This document shows, one piece after another, positions 1-8,401 of a DNA stretch of 30,810 nucleotides. The position numbers and the translations under genes are program-made. The number at the start of each line of letters is the position of its first letter. Position 1 is the first letter of the stretch. A model generated the notes under the pieces. The model had not been told where the DNA came from and made no database searches. It saw nothing but the letters and a program-made list of their open reading frames with translations. This stretch comes from Pancytospora philotis (taxonomy: Eukaryota > Microsporidia), in the NCBI GenBank assembly GCA_023647555.1, contig JALRLY010000229.1, positions 1 to 30,810 on the forward strand, written 5' to 3'.

Positions 1-843
1 GCCGAAATTCAGCTTCCTAGACATCGCCTTGGCCAGAGTGAAGGTGTGGAAGACGCTGGCGTCGAACACGAGCCTGATGATCAATGCCATATCCTCGTCC
101 TCTAGTTCGATGCGGTTCTTGCCGGCGTGGAGCAGCGCCTTTACACGTTCCAGCTCCTGCAGTGTGATGAACCTCCCCGGCGGCGTCCTCCCCTCTTCTA
201 TGTCCTTCAGGAAAGCTACGAACCGCTCGTCATTGACGTAGAAATCATAAAGCCGCGGCTTGTGGATGTCGCCGTTGACCTGCTGCGTCTTCAGGCCCTC
301 CACAATCATACTGTAAAGTGAGTCATTGAGGCCATGCAAAAAGAAACCCACGAACATCTGAGTTAAAGCTCTCGTCTTCTCCTTAGGGTTGGTGAGGACA
401 GGCTGGGCGGCGTCTGTCGTGCTCAGCGCCTGAGCATCGTTTCCTGGGTCCTCGCTACGTGGCACACTATTGCCGTATTCAGGGCTGTATAAACCGGGAT
501 TGCATGTCTGCCTAAGATCCTGCCGCGACACCCCGTGCGGCAAATGAGGGGACCAGCGTGGATCCTTCACTCGGCACTTGTTGATTTGCTTAAAAAGCAC
601 CACCGTCGAATCACCTTTCGGGGCGTCCCGGGTGAGACAGCTGTCAGTTTTTCCAGCGCTTTTGACCGCCGCACGCTGACGCTTCTGCAGATCCTTAATC
701 CACGAGATCCCTTCCTTGCGCAATGTCTCCTGGTGCCTCCGGTGTCTATGGCCGTGGGCCGAGTGGACATGGAGGGAGTCGCTCACTGAAACCGTCAGCC
801 ACAGTAACGACAGGAAGAAAAGCAGCGGGTGCAACACCTGCAT
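1..843 (-). CDS. Divergent array-family secreted protein, 3' end beyond window
   Basis: An uninterrupted frame of 281 codons runs from the ATG at 843 to the left edge, so the C-terminus is missing. The start has a hydrophobic signal-like segment (residues 1-20, MQVLHPLLFF onward) and CCC directly before the ATG. A TATAAAA box ends 21 nt upstream. After the signal comes a His/Arg-rich stretch (about 28-37: HSAHGHRHRR). Family identity comes from the second half: DSLYSMI near 175, FYVNDERFVAFL near 201-212, FITLQELERV near 225-234, and LVFDASVFHTF near 258-268. These align in order with LYSVL, FYLKSRRFxxFL, YISQADVxRI and LVFVRNTLExY of the other array members. The N-terminal half is hardly alignable; it has cysteines at 69, 90 and 114 but no CYYRxQP motif. 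It also lacks the -45 promoter element of its neighbours. It is a distant paralogue of unknown function, probably secreted. Confidence 0.8.
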   Translation of the reverse strand, partial: MQVLHPLLFFLSLLWLTVSVSDSLHVHSAHGHRHRRHQETLRKEGISWIKDLQKRQRAAVKSAGKTDSCLTRDAPKGDSTVVLFKQINKCRVKDPRWSPHLPHGVSRQDLRQTCNPGLYSPEYGNSVPRSEDPGNDAQALSTTDAAQPVLTNPKEKTRALTQMFVGFFLHGLNDSLYSMIVEGLKTQQVNGDIHKPRLYDFYVNDERFVAFLKDIEEGRTPPGRFITLQELERVKALLHAGKNRIELEDEDMALIIRLVFDASVFHTFTLAKAMSRKLNFG

Positions 844-863
844 GGGCAAAACATATTCCCGGA

Positions 864-870
864 TTTTATA
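864..870 (-). promoter_or_regulatory. TATA-like box of the leftmost gene
   Basis: TATAAAA on the minus strand, 21 nt upstream of the ATG at 843. This is the same spacing as the TATA boxes of the other array members. The TGACGT element expected at about position 889 is not recognisable here. Confidence 0.5.
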
Positions 871-1188
871 GTGCATGTTGTGATGCACACACCTGGACGC
901 ATCAGATTTTTAATAAATGTGTCCGCTGGTGCCACCTGATGACGCGACCTTACGTGTATAAATGTTGTCACGCGAGCCGACCACTGGTTAGCGGGGTGGA
1001 AAACAAATAAAATCTGTTCGAACAACAGTACATGTCAACTTGCGTTTAATGAGTATCAGGTTTTCAATGATGATACAATATCTACGCGGTTGATTCATTC
1101 GTATTCATCCATGGCTGCGCAGGGCCTCTGTTAGTTTAGGCTCTACGCTCATTCTACTTTGAGGTCTATTGAAGCCCGGCCTGCGACC

Positions 1189-1234
1189 TTGTTTTACTGC
1201 TTCCGTATACTTTGTTTTACTGCTTCCGTATTTG
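1189..1234. repeat. 23-bp tandem repeat, two copies
   Basis: TTGTTTTACTGCTTCCGTAT occurs at 1189 and again at 1212, a period of 23 bp, followed by AC in the first copy and TT in the second. It is not seen next to the other family genes. Confidence 0.75.
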
Positions 1235-1774
1235 CGCTCTACACTGCCTGTTTGTTAGTTTTCGCGATGCGCGGCTGTGGACGTTTTGGATCTCTGATTG
1301 TTCAACGATGCAGCGTCTTGCAGTGCAGGCATCGCCCGTCGCGCTCTCTGCGGTGTTGTGGCAAGCAGCGCTGCATGCTTGTGCGATTAGTGGAGTTGAT
1401 TTGGAAAGCATGCAGAAGTGCTCGTGGTGAGCTTGACATGCTTGGATATGCGTTTGTACAGTACGCCCGATAGTGGTAGCCATCGTCGCTCAAGCGGTCC
1501 TCATTACCAATCGAACTCGATGACCACTTTCCAGACCTTCTGGATTTCTTAGCTGGCGGCTCGGGCCGAGTCACTGAAAGCATCCCAGACACAGGCTTCA
1601 TTATGGACCTTCGGGTCGTTACAGCTAGCTACTCTGGTATGCTTTCAGTAATGTCGGGGCGCAGTGCGATAAAGCATTTATGCGCCTGATGGCCCTGCGG
1701 GAAGCAGGCGGGGCAAGACAAGCGAACGGGATCCGCTGCCACGCCCCAGCAAAACTAACACACGCGCAGAGAAA

Positions 1775-1780
1775 TTTATT
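1775..1780 (-). terminator. Poly(A) signal AATAAA overlapping stop codon
   Basis: AATAAA on the minus strand shares its first base with the TGA stop of the gene that starts at 3093. Confidence 0.6.
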
Positions 1781-3093
1781 CAAGCACCCGCAGGCTGCTG
1801 GCAGCCGTCATCGTAGCTTCTGGCGCTGTTGACGTAGTTGTAAATGCGCCTGGCCTCTCTGAGAAGCACCGCGTGATCGATAGCATCGCTGCCGAAAGAC
1901 TTGGTCCACGCATTGAACAGGATGATCACGTGCTCAATGTACTGCCGCGCCTTGTTAGCGAGGTGGTGTTCTAATGCAACTTCCTTGCCATTCTTGCTGT
2001 AAAAGATCTTGTCTTGGCTGCAGCCGGCGTAGGCAAGGCTGAAGAGCTCGCCCGACAGGATGCTCACTGTGACTGGGAGGGCAACCTCCAGCCTGCCGTT
2101 CGAGCCGTGCACGGCCATCAGGTACCCGTACATTGCCTGTAGGAATTCGGCGGCTGTCCTGTGTCTGCCGAACTCCAGGCCGAGGGGCCGCATGGCTACC
2201 CTCATCAGGCCGTACATCTCGAGCGTGTTTCTGACGAAGGCGAGCTTTGTGAACCGCCGCTTGTTGGAGCGGCTGAGGCTGCTGAACGGCGCGCCGACCT
2301 CAACCTCGTCCAGTATGCGGGCCACGTCGGCTTGCGAGATGTAGAAATTGGCGTTCTCGTCGTTCTTCTCCCACGTGGCCAGGAAGTGGGCGAAGCGCCG
2401 GCTTTTGAGGAAGTAACGGCCGAAGGGCGTCACCATCCCATCAGATTCATCGTATTTTTGGATGAACGGTGCGGGGTTCCACATCTCGTCGTACATGACC
2501 GAGATGTTGTTCTCCTCCTCCTGCTCAGAGCCTGAGTCGTCTGGATCGGCGGCCGCAAAAGTTGGCTGTACTGCTGCCGCAGTCGTGGGATCCGCATCTT
2601 TGTATGCGCTGGGCAGGGTGAACTGCGCCTTATTGAGCACACTGTAGAGCCTGTTGTCGCCCTCGCTGTCATTGGCCTCTGAGGGGTTTGATGCCGCCTT
2701 TTCATTATGCTCCTCGCGATCCTGATCGGCACTGCGCAGGCGCCTTCCGCGGTGGTGTCTGCGCGTCCTCTCAGCCGCATCGCGTATGAAGATATCGCTT
2801 TCGCACAGCCCGTGCAGTATCGGCCGCGACCCGTTTACCCTCTCGCTCTTAGGGACCACCGGCTGGCCTGGATAGTAGCACCAGAACAGCATCCCATCGA
2901 TCTTCCTTTCCCGGTCTTCCGCCATTGCCAGCTCCGCGACTTTGGCGAGGAGCCTATCCAGCTTATCACTGTCGCGGTTGGCCCGCGAAGATGCGCCGCT
3001 AATGGGCTGCGCTTCAGCGATCGGAGAGCCATTAAGGCTGAGCAGGGGGAGAAAGAGCATAAGCAGCAGGCTCAGCATAGAGTAAATATCCAT
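1780..3093 (-). CDS. Array-family secreted protein, subgroup 1
   Basis: Predicted secreted protein of 437 aa and unknown function. The frame is open a further 12 nt upstream to a GTG at 3105. The ATG at 3093 is preferred because it aligns with the start of all paralogues and puts the TATA box 20 nt and the TGACGT-like element 45 nt upstream, as elsewhere in the array. Order of parts: signal peptide (about 1-28), CYYPGQPV, LHGLCESD, a basic block RRHHRGRRLR, an acidic middle with EQEEENN, then FGRYFLKSRRF, ATWEKNDENA, FVRNTLEMYG, FLQAMYGYLMAVH, SLAYAGC and a terminal YDDGCQQ. Four cysteines match the family pattern and could form two disulfides. It is closest to its downstream-array neighbour (ATG 4758): both have CYYPGQPV and CESD where the others have CYYRDQP and CDKD. 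Confidence 0.9.
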   Translation of the reverse strand: MDIYSMLSLLLMLFLPLLSLNGSPIAEAQPISGASSRANRDSDKLDRLLAKVAELAMAEDRERKIDGMLFWCYYPGQPVVPKSERVNGSRPILHGLCESDIFIRDAAERTRRHHRGRRLRSADQDREEHNEKAASNPSEANDSEGDNRLYSVLNKAQFTLPSAYKDADPTTAAAVQPTFAAADPDDSGSEQEEENNISVMYDEMWNPAPFIQKYDESDGMVTPFGRYFLKSRRFAHFLATWEKNDENANFYISQADVARILDEVEVGAPFSSLSRSNKRRFTKLAFVRNTLEMYGLMRVAMRPLGLEFGRHRTAAEFLQAMYGYLMAVHGSNGRLEVALPVTVSILSGELFSLAYAGCSQDKIFYSKNGKEVALEHHLANKARQYIEHVIILFNAWTKSFGSDAIDHAVLLREARRIYNYVNSARSYDDGCQQPAGA

Positions 3094-3534
3094 GGCATAC
3101 TGCACCCCGGCGTTTATATGGTATCTGAATGATCATGGTGATATAACTAAATGCATTATAAATGCTTGAGTGCACTTGCCTTACGTCGGCTATCACGTTA
3201 TATGTGATGGCGCTCGGCGCGCGATCGTGCGGTAAATTTTGGGGCCGGCTAGAATGGGCTGGGCACGCGGGCTATTTCGTAAAATCCACGTGGCCGCGGG
3301 CGAGAGCTTCTGGCTTGTGATGCGATCACAGTGCGCTGGCTGGAGCGCCGGAGAGGATAGCGACAGTGGCAACACGGCTGCGGCTCCAGCCATAGTTTTA
3401 AGGGCAGGCGTAAAGCGGCTTTGTAAGTGCTTAAGCGCTGTTTTAAACGGAGAATCTGCAATTAGAGGTTGATCTAGGCGGGCTAACAGGAGCGCCGCCA
3501 TATCACCATGAAGCCAACACTAGTTTCGAGCATT
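3094..3534. other. Intergenic, 441 bp
   Basis: Besides the promoter, 3231-3370 resembles 5025-5165 in the next gap (both begin GTAAATTTTG and share a GGGCTGG-CACGCGG stretch). This marks common ancestry of the two subgroup-1 units. The TGACGTAA distal block of other gaps is not recognisable. No gene supported. Confidence 0.5.
3113..3153 (-). promoter_or_regulatory. Proximal promoter, degenerate upstream element
   Basis: CATATAAA at 3113-3120 lies 20 nt before the ATG. At 3138-3153 the plus strand reads TGATATAACTAAATGC, a decayed version of the TGACGTATTTAAATGC consensus, 45 nt before the ATG. The more distal TTGCTGAT is not clear. Confidence 0.6.
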
Positions 3535-3539
3535 TTATT
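3534..3539 (-). terminator. Poly(A) signal AATAAA containing the stop codon
   Basis: AATAAA on the minus strand contains the TAA stop of the gene starting at 4758. Confidence 0.65.
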
Positions 3540-4758
3540 TGAACGCCAGCTGTTGGCAGCCATCATCGTAATTCTCGCTGTGATTTACGTAGTTGTTTAT
3601 GTCTCCAGTGATCCTTAACAGCACATCAGGCTCGATGGCAGCGTTAGTGGACTCGCGCCACGCCCTAAACATAATAATGATATGCCTGATGTACAGATGC
3701 GCTCTGTCGGCCTTGAAGTATTTTTCCGCATTTTCCTCGCCATTCTTCTCGACGAAAGCGCTGTCCGGGCGGCAGTCGGCGTATGCGAGGCTGAATAGCT
3801 CGCCCGTTAGGATGCTGGCCGCCACTGGGAAGGCGACAACGAACCGCCCGTGGGACCTTTGCACGGCCATCAGATATCCGTACATGGCCCGCAGGAACTC
3901 GTCGGCCGTCCTGTGCCCATCGACTCTGAGGCCGAGAGGCTTCATGACGACCCTAATCATGCCGTACGTCTCGAGTGCGTTCCTCACGAAGACCAGCTTG
4001 GCGAACAGCTGCTTATTATATTCGCTGAGCCTATGGAAGGGCGTGCCGGCATCTAGTTCGTCTCGTATACGGTCTACGTCATCCTGCGAAATGTGGTACT
4101 TGGCGTTGGCGCTGTTCTTTTCCCACGTGGCAAGGTAGTGCACAAAGCGCTTGCTTCTAAGGTAGTAGTGGCCGACGGGCGTTGCCACCCGGTCTGCATC
4201 AGCCGGTTCCTTATTCCACATTTCGTCGTACAAAATCGAGAGATTGTTCTCCTGCTCAGAGTCCGAGTTTTCTGGATCGGTGTACGTGAGCACCGGCTGC
4301 CCCGACTCGTTGAAGGTGATCTGCGCTTTGCGAGCCGCGCTGGGCGGGCTGTACCTAGCGTTGACGAGGGCCGAGTAGAGCGCATCGGGGCGCTCGCTCT
4401 CGCTGGACTCAGAGACATCCGCTGCCGCCTCTTCATTCTCCTCTTCGCGGTCCTGGCTAATGCTGCGCGGGAGCCTCCCGACGCGGTGTCTGCGGACCCT
4501 TTGAGCTGCGCCGCGCGTGAAGATATCGCTTTCGCATATCCCGTGCAGAATCGGCAGCGACCCATTTAGTCTCTCGCCCTTGGGGACCACCGGCTGGCCC
4601 GGATAGTAGCACTGGAACAGCATCTCATTAACCTTCCTGTCCTGATCTTCTGCTTTCGCCAGCGGACTGGGCTTCGCCGCAGCGATCGCGTAGCTGCTGA
4701 GGCTAATCAGGACAAGGAAGAGCGCAAGAAGCAGGCGCAGGGCGTAGTAGACGTCCAT
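3535..4758 (-). CDS. Array-family secreted protein, subgroup 1
   Basis: Predicted secreted protein of 407 aa, function unknown. An in-frame ATG at 4770 would add only MAIH. The ATG at 4758 is preferred because it aligns with the family start and keeps the TATA box 21 nt and the upstream element 47 nt away; the 4770 start remains possible. Parts in order: signal peptide with an LLLALFLVL core, a spacer shorter than in its neighbours, CYYPGQPV, HGICESD, basic RVRRHRVGR, acidic EEENEEAA, DALYSAL, then YLRSKRF, ATWEKN, DVDRIRDEL, FVRNALETYG, FLRAMYGYLMAV, SLAYADC and YDDGCQQ. It has the family's four-cysteine pattern. Several surface-like segments differ from the 1780-3093 gene while the core motifs are kept, as expected for an old duplicate rather than a recent copy. 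Confidence 0.9.
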   Translation of the reverse strand: MDVYYALRLLLALFLVLISLSSYAIAAAKPSPLAKAEDQDRKVNEMLFQCYYPGQPVVPKGERLNGSLPILHGICESDIFTRGAAQRVRRHRVGRLPRSISQDREEENEEAAADVSESSESERPDALYSALVNARYSPPSAARKAQITFNESGQPVLTYTDPENSDSEQENNLSILYDEMWNKEPADADRVATPVGHYYLRSKRFVHYLATWEKNSANAKYHISQDDVDRIRDELDAGTPFHRLSEYNKQLFAKLVFVRNALETYGMIRVVMKPLGLRVDGHRTADEFLRAMYGYLMAVQRSHGRFVVAFPVAASILTGELFSLAYADCRPDSAFVEKNGEENAEKYFKADRAHLYIRHIIIMFRAWRESTNAAIEPDVLLRITGDINNYVNHSENYDDGCQQLAFK

Positions 4759-5598
4759 ATGGATGGCCATCTCATCTGCTTATATAGCGCCTGGCTGATT
4801 GTAATGATGCAATCAAATGTATAGCGAGTGCCTAGCCTGTGACTATTGACAGGCGGTGATGGCTCATGACTGATTGTCAAACCCACTCAAAACCTGTAAT
4901 ATTTTGCTCCTGAACCCGCAGAACGCCAAGTTTATAGCTGATACTGCTCGTGAAATGCCCGCGCTATTTAGAGGTGCGCATGCTTTGCAGTGCACAGTGC
5001 ATTCTGACTGCAGCATCCGTGTCCAGTAAATTTTGAGGCAGCCGAGAAGGGGCTGGCCACGCGGCCTTTTGGCATATACGCATATTCCACGTATACGCCT
5101 GCTGACGCAATGCGTCCACGGTGCTGCAGGCTAGAGCGCCAGCGGAGAGTGGCTCTGATAGAAGCGGTACCGTAACTTCGGCCACAAGACGGGTTGTCAA
5201 CCATGCTTATGCTCACTAGAGAGGCAAGGCTAGTGCGTACTGCATCTCATTGGAACAGCGAGTAGTGTGTGTATTATTCGACGATGATGCAAATAAATGA
5301 AGTGAGCTGATTGCTTGGCTCCCGCTGATGTGGCGTGTCTCGAGACAGCCCGCGTGAAGTTGGCAATAAGCCACAAAATCAGTATTGAAGCGGCTGCTGC
5401 TCTTGCGCGGAAAGTGGGCTGCAGTGCCTTACAGCCCGCGCGCAGCAAGCGGCGAAAGCTACGTAAGGGGTTGTATTGAGCCACACGAATAAGACGAGTA
5501 GCTTTGTAGATTGCGTTTAATGTTAAGACCTAAGAGACAAGAGCGCCATCACGATAGCAATGCACTCTATGCAAAGACATTTACTCATATAATCTTTG
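4759..5598. other. Intergenic, 840 bp
   Basis: Holds the promoter and a block at 5025-5165 that resembles 3231-3370. Nothing else is recognised; short open frames at 4964-5216 and 5230-5484 (minus) lack family motifs, a TATA box at the right distance, and any similarity I know. Confidence 0.5.
4779..4820 (-). promoter_or_regulatory. Proximal promoter, degenerate upstream element
   Basis: TATATAAG at 4779-4786, 21 nt before the ATG at 4758. The plus strand at 4805-4820 reads TGATGCAATCAAATGT, a weak match to TGACGTATTTAAATGC, 47 nt before the ATG. Confidence 0.5.
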
Positions 5599-6849
5599 CT
5601 AGCAACCTTCATCGCGGATGTTGCTGGGCCTAACGTAGCTGTAGAACTTGTCGGTCACCTCGGAAAGCACCGCGGGATCGATATAAGTTCTGGTGGATTT
5701 TAACCATGCCTTGAACAGTATGATCATGCTCTCGATATACAGCTGCGTCTTCCCTTCTATGTGCTCCTCTAGCGCGATCTCCCTTCCATCCACTACGGTA
5801 GTTATTTTGGACGAGTGGCATCCGGCGTAGGCGAAGCTGAGTAGCTCGGACGAGAAGACGTGCAGCCCCACTGAGTACACAACGGCTAGTTTGCCATTGG
5901 ATTTGTGCACGGCCATCAGGTACCCGTACATCGCCTGTAAGAATTCCTTGGCCGTCCTGTGCCCGCTGGACTCGAGGCCAAGGGGCTTCATGACTTCTCG
6001 CATCATGGCATATGTCTCGAGCGTGTTCCTTACGAAGAGCAGTTTACCGAACAGCTGCTTGTTGAAGCTGCTGAGCCTGCTGAAAGGCCTGCCGTTCACT
6101 ACTTCGTCACGTATGCGGTCCACATCAGCCTGGGAGATATGGAACCTGGCGTTGTCATCGTTCTTTTCCCATGTGGAGAGGAAGTATTCGAACCTCTCGC
6201 TGCTGAGGTAGAAGCGGCCAAAGCGCGTTACCTTCCGCGCCGGCCCCTCGTCATTGAAGTCAGCGGGCTCGCGGTCGACCAATTTGCCGTAGATGTTAGA
6301 AATGAGGCCGTTTCCCCGCCGCACCAGGCCTTCTAGCGCAGCGGCGGAGAATGTCGGCCGCGCTGGCTCTGCAACTGCAGAGTCGGGCTTCGCATACGTG
6401 CGAGACGGCGCGTACCTGGCCTCGGTAAGGACCGAGTAGAGCCCATCGCGGATCTCATCGTAGTTTGATTCAAAGTTTTCTGGTGCCGCGGCCTCCGATC
6501 TCTCCCTATCAGCATGCCGTGTGTGCCTGCCGTAGTGGTGGTGCCTGCGCCCCCTCGTAGGGGTGATGTCGCGCGTAAGAGCGTCCCTATCGCAGACCCC
6601 GTGCAGTTTCGAGCGCGGCCCACTTGGCATCTCGCTCTCAGAGCGCATGGGCTGGTTGCGGTAGTAGCATTGGAATAGAAAATTGTCGAAACTATTCTGT
6701 TCTTCAGCTTCTACCGGCAGCTCTCTGATGCGGCGAGTCAGAAAAGACGCAGCCTCGCGTTGTTCGGCCGGAACTATTGCTGAGCTGCCATGGCTTAGGA
6801 ATGCCAGGAAAAGTGTGACCAGCATGACTACTAAATAGTCTGCTTGCAT
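5599..6849 (-). CDS. Array-family secreted protein, subgroup 2
   Basis: Predicted secreted protein of 416 aa, function unknown. Signal peptide about 1-24 (core LVVMLVTLFLAFL), CYYRNQP at 61, HGVCDRD with Cys86, basic block RGRRHHHYGRHTRH at 99-112, LYSVLTEARYAP at 137-148, PTFSAA near 165. The conserved half starts at about 210 with FGRFYLSSERF, then STWEKNDDNARFHISQADV, FVRNTLETYAMMREVM, FLQAMYGYLMAVH at 303-315 and YAGC with Cys344. The protein ends exactly at the terminal family cysteine (DEGC, Cys416) because a TAG replaces the usual CAG, trimming the 2-9 residue tail of other members. No AATAAA/ATTAAA overlaps this earlier stop; AGTAAA lies shortly downstream. All four family cysteines remain, so the product may still be normal. 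Confidence 0.9.
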   Translation of the reverse strand: MQADYLVVMLVTLFLAFLSHGSSAIVPAEQREAASFLTRRIRELPVEAEEQNSFDNFLFQCYYRNQPMRSESEMPSGPRSKLHGVCDRDALTRDITPTRGRRHHHYGRHTRHADRERSEAAAPENFESNYDEIRDGLYSVLTEARYAPSRTYAKPDSAVAEPARPTFSAAALEGLVRRGNGLISNIYGKLVDREPADFNDEGPARKVTRFGRFYLSSERFEYFLSTWEKNDDNARFHISQADVDRIRDEVVNGRPFSRLSSFNKQLFGKLLFVRNTLETYAMMREVMKPLGLESSGHRTAKEFLQAMYGYLMAVHKSNGKLAVVYSVGLHVFSSELLSFAYAGCHSSKITTVVDGREIALEEHIEGKTQLYIESMIILFKAWLKSTRTYIDPAVLSEVTDKFYSYVRPSNIRDEGC

Positions 6850-6868
6850 GGCCTGCTTCCTTACACCG

Positions 6869-6928
6869 TTTATATAGTGCCTGTGCTATTGCAGTGACGT
6901 ATCCAAATGCGGCTCTGTTATTGCTGAT
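6869..6928 (-). promoter_or_regulatory. Proximal promoter, full three-part form
   Basis: TATATAAA at 6869-6876 (20 nt before the ATG). On the plus strand, TGACGTATCCAAATGC at 6895-6910 (46 nt) and TTGCTGAT at 6921-6928 (72 nt). Confidence 0.7.
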
Positions 6929-7386
6929 CTCTTGGGCGCGCCCACGTTTTCGAACCGTGAAAATCAATGGGTTGTCTCGGCGCAGCCAAGGAATAGTTCC
7001 GAAGCGGATTACATGGGGCCGGCTTAACGGTCTCAACAAGTATTGCCGGTCAGCATATCGGAAATACCCACTGCTGTAGGCATCAATGGGCCGTTCGTGC
7101 CGACATAATCAAAGGACGATGGAACTGCCACGCTGTGATGTGTTGACGTAAATGGATGAAGATGATTCAGTAGATGAATTGGACAGGGGCCTGATGTAAC
7201 GGCAGGGCATCGTTGGCAGAACGTGCCGTTTTCGCCGCCTGGCCCGCCATCCGACGGCCAATCTACGCGACATATTTTGGGCCGTGTGCCTTATGCGCCT
7301 TATAGAGTGCGTAAGGCATTTGCTCCCGCAAAAAATCAACCTTACCTCAAGCAGACAACATGACGCGCAGCTTTCAGTGTAAGAAA

Positions 7387-7392
7387 TTTAAT
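7387..7392 (-). terminator. Poly(A) signal ATTAAA after the mini-gene
   Basis: ATTAAA on the minus strand about 10 nt after the TAG stop of the 7403-7669 gene. Here the hexamer follows the stop instead of overlapping it. Confidence 0.45.
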
Positions 7393-7402
7393 CGCCCGCC
7401 CG

Positions 7403-7669
7403 CTATTGGCAACCATCACTGTAGTTCTTGTTGCTTTTAACAAAGCGATAGAACATGTCGGTTGCATTGGAGAGTACCGCGGGATTGATTTTAGTTATAT
7501 TGTACTCTGCCTTCGCTGGCTCCAAAACTTCAGGAATGGGCTTTGATGGCTGCTCTCCACTGTAGCAAGTCATGAAAGACGGATCTCCGTCCTGCTCAGT
7601 CGGAGTAGTTGCAGAGCAACCTGCACTTAAAAGCGTGAACAGCGCAATTAAAGCATGGCCCACATCCAT
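7403..7669 (-). CDS. Miniature array-family member (internal deletion), 88 aa
   Basis: An in-frame deletion derivative. Residues 1-55 match the start of the subgroup-2 proteins: signal peptide, TPTEQDGDPSF, then SGEQPSKPIPE, which aligns with SGEQPAEPILE of the gene starting at 13661. Residues 56-88 match their extreme C-terminus (INPAVLSNATDMFYRFVK, then NYSDGCQ). About 330 residues are missing, including CYYRDQP, the His-rich block and the whole conserved core. An in-frame ATG at 7684 exists, but 7669 gives the family-standard 20 nt to the TATA box and 46 nt to the TGACGT element. The promoter is complete, so a short secreted peptide could be made. It could equally be a relic on its way to loss. 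Confidence 0.65.
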   Translation of the reverse strand: MDVGHALIALFTLLSAGCSATTPTEQDGDPSFMTCYSGEQPSKPIPEVLEPAKAEYNITKINPAVLSNATDMFYRFVKSNKNYSDGCQ

Positions 7670-8396
7670 GGGGAGGGCTCCCATACTGTTTATACAGTAA
7701 CCGTATTGTCATGATGACGTATTAAGATGCTGTTGCTGATATATTGGGCTAGACAAATGTTTTTGCTTAGATATGGGTCGCCTCATACGTCGTTAAGCGG
7801 TACTTCTGCAGATGGTGTCAGGGCGTCTACCTCACGGTCTTGAATGAGGTTGCCGGGTAGCGTGCCTAGTGTACCCATTCTGTACATGCCTACAGGCCTC
7901 TCGCGCCGAACAACTATGATATAACAGGGAGCTGTGATGCACTGACGTAGATAAAAATGCGCGAATCAATGGATGGGCTGGGCGCGGAACTTGATACAAA
8001 AATGCTGCGATGGCGCGGTGCACAGGCTCGTGTACACGCGCGGCACAGTGGAGCTTCTTCTGATTTCAGGCTGCAAGGGATGATGCAGCTGTGGCAATGG
8101 CCAGATATAGCACACTTTTGTAGCGACTAGCCTTGAAGTACACACTGAAAAGTTTTTGTTAGTGTGGCAGCGTGCAGCCCGGGAGAAATACTGCATACGA
8201 GCAGGCAGAGCCGTGCAAATACAAGAGGTGCGGTATAGGCTATTGGATGTGTCTTGCGGCTCCGCAAATATTAGGTATTCCAAGCCAATTGGATAGCCCT
8301 TGAGTCGACAGTAGCTCAGATGCAAAGCACCCGTCTAAGCGGGAAGCATGCATACACATACACAGCAATAACGCGCAGCTTTTAGCGTGAAGCAAT
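7670..8396. other. Intergenic, 727 bp
   Basis: Contains the mini-gene promoter and a distal block with TGACGTAG at 7943-7950 (274 nt upstream). It also holds the 3' flank of the next gene: 8095-8190 resembles 12076-12175, and 8230-8272 (GCGGTATAGGCTAT onward) resembles 16138-16174 and 17988-18030. These show that flanking DNA was duplicated with the genes. Small minus-strand frames here have no family motif. Confidence 0.5.
7689..7740 (-). promoter_or_regulatory. Proximal promoter of the miniature gene
   Basis: TGTATAAA at 7689-7696. On the plus strand, TGACGTATTAAGATGC at 7715-7730 and TTGCTGAT at 7733-7740, at 20, 46 and 64 nt from the ATG at 7669. The third element is about 8 nt closer than in full-length copies. 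Confidence 0.65.
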
Positions 8397-8401
8397 TTAA
8401 T
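8396..8401 (-). terminator. Poly(A) signal ATTAAA overlapping stop codon
   Basis: ATTAAA on the minus strand contains the TAA stop of the gene starting at 9701. Confidence 0.6.

Larger units (their letters stand above)
844..1779. other. Intergenic, 936 bp
   Basis: Holds the TATA box of the leftmost gene, a two-copy 23-bp direct repeat at 1189-1234 and the poly(A) hexamer of the next gene at 1775-1780. No other gene, RNA or family relic is supported; the short open frames here on both strands overlap each other and have no family motifs. Confidence 0.5.
6850..7402. other. Intergenic, 553 bp
   Basis: Contains the proximal promoter and a distal conserved block at about 7091-7185. The block has TGACGTAA at 7144-7151, 295 nt before the ATG at 6849, in the context GTGATGTGTTGACGTAAATGGATGA. 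ATTAAA for the mini-gene downstream lies at 7387-7392. No gene supported. Confidence 0.55.

Noticed and set aside
1302..1601. Minus-strand frame of 99 codons ending near an SDDGYHY stretch resembling the family C-terminus
   Set aside because: Only a few residues match by chance, the cysteine is absent and there is no core motif, TATA box or TGACGT element in place.
2740..2790. A Plasmodium-type export motif in the basic block (RRLRSAD, RLRHASED)
   Set aside because: The RxLxE/Q/D pattern is not kept at a fixed place among copies, and the genome features do not suggest an apicomplexan.
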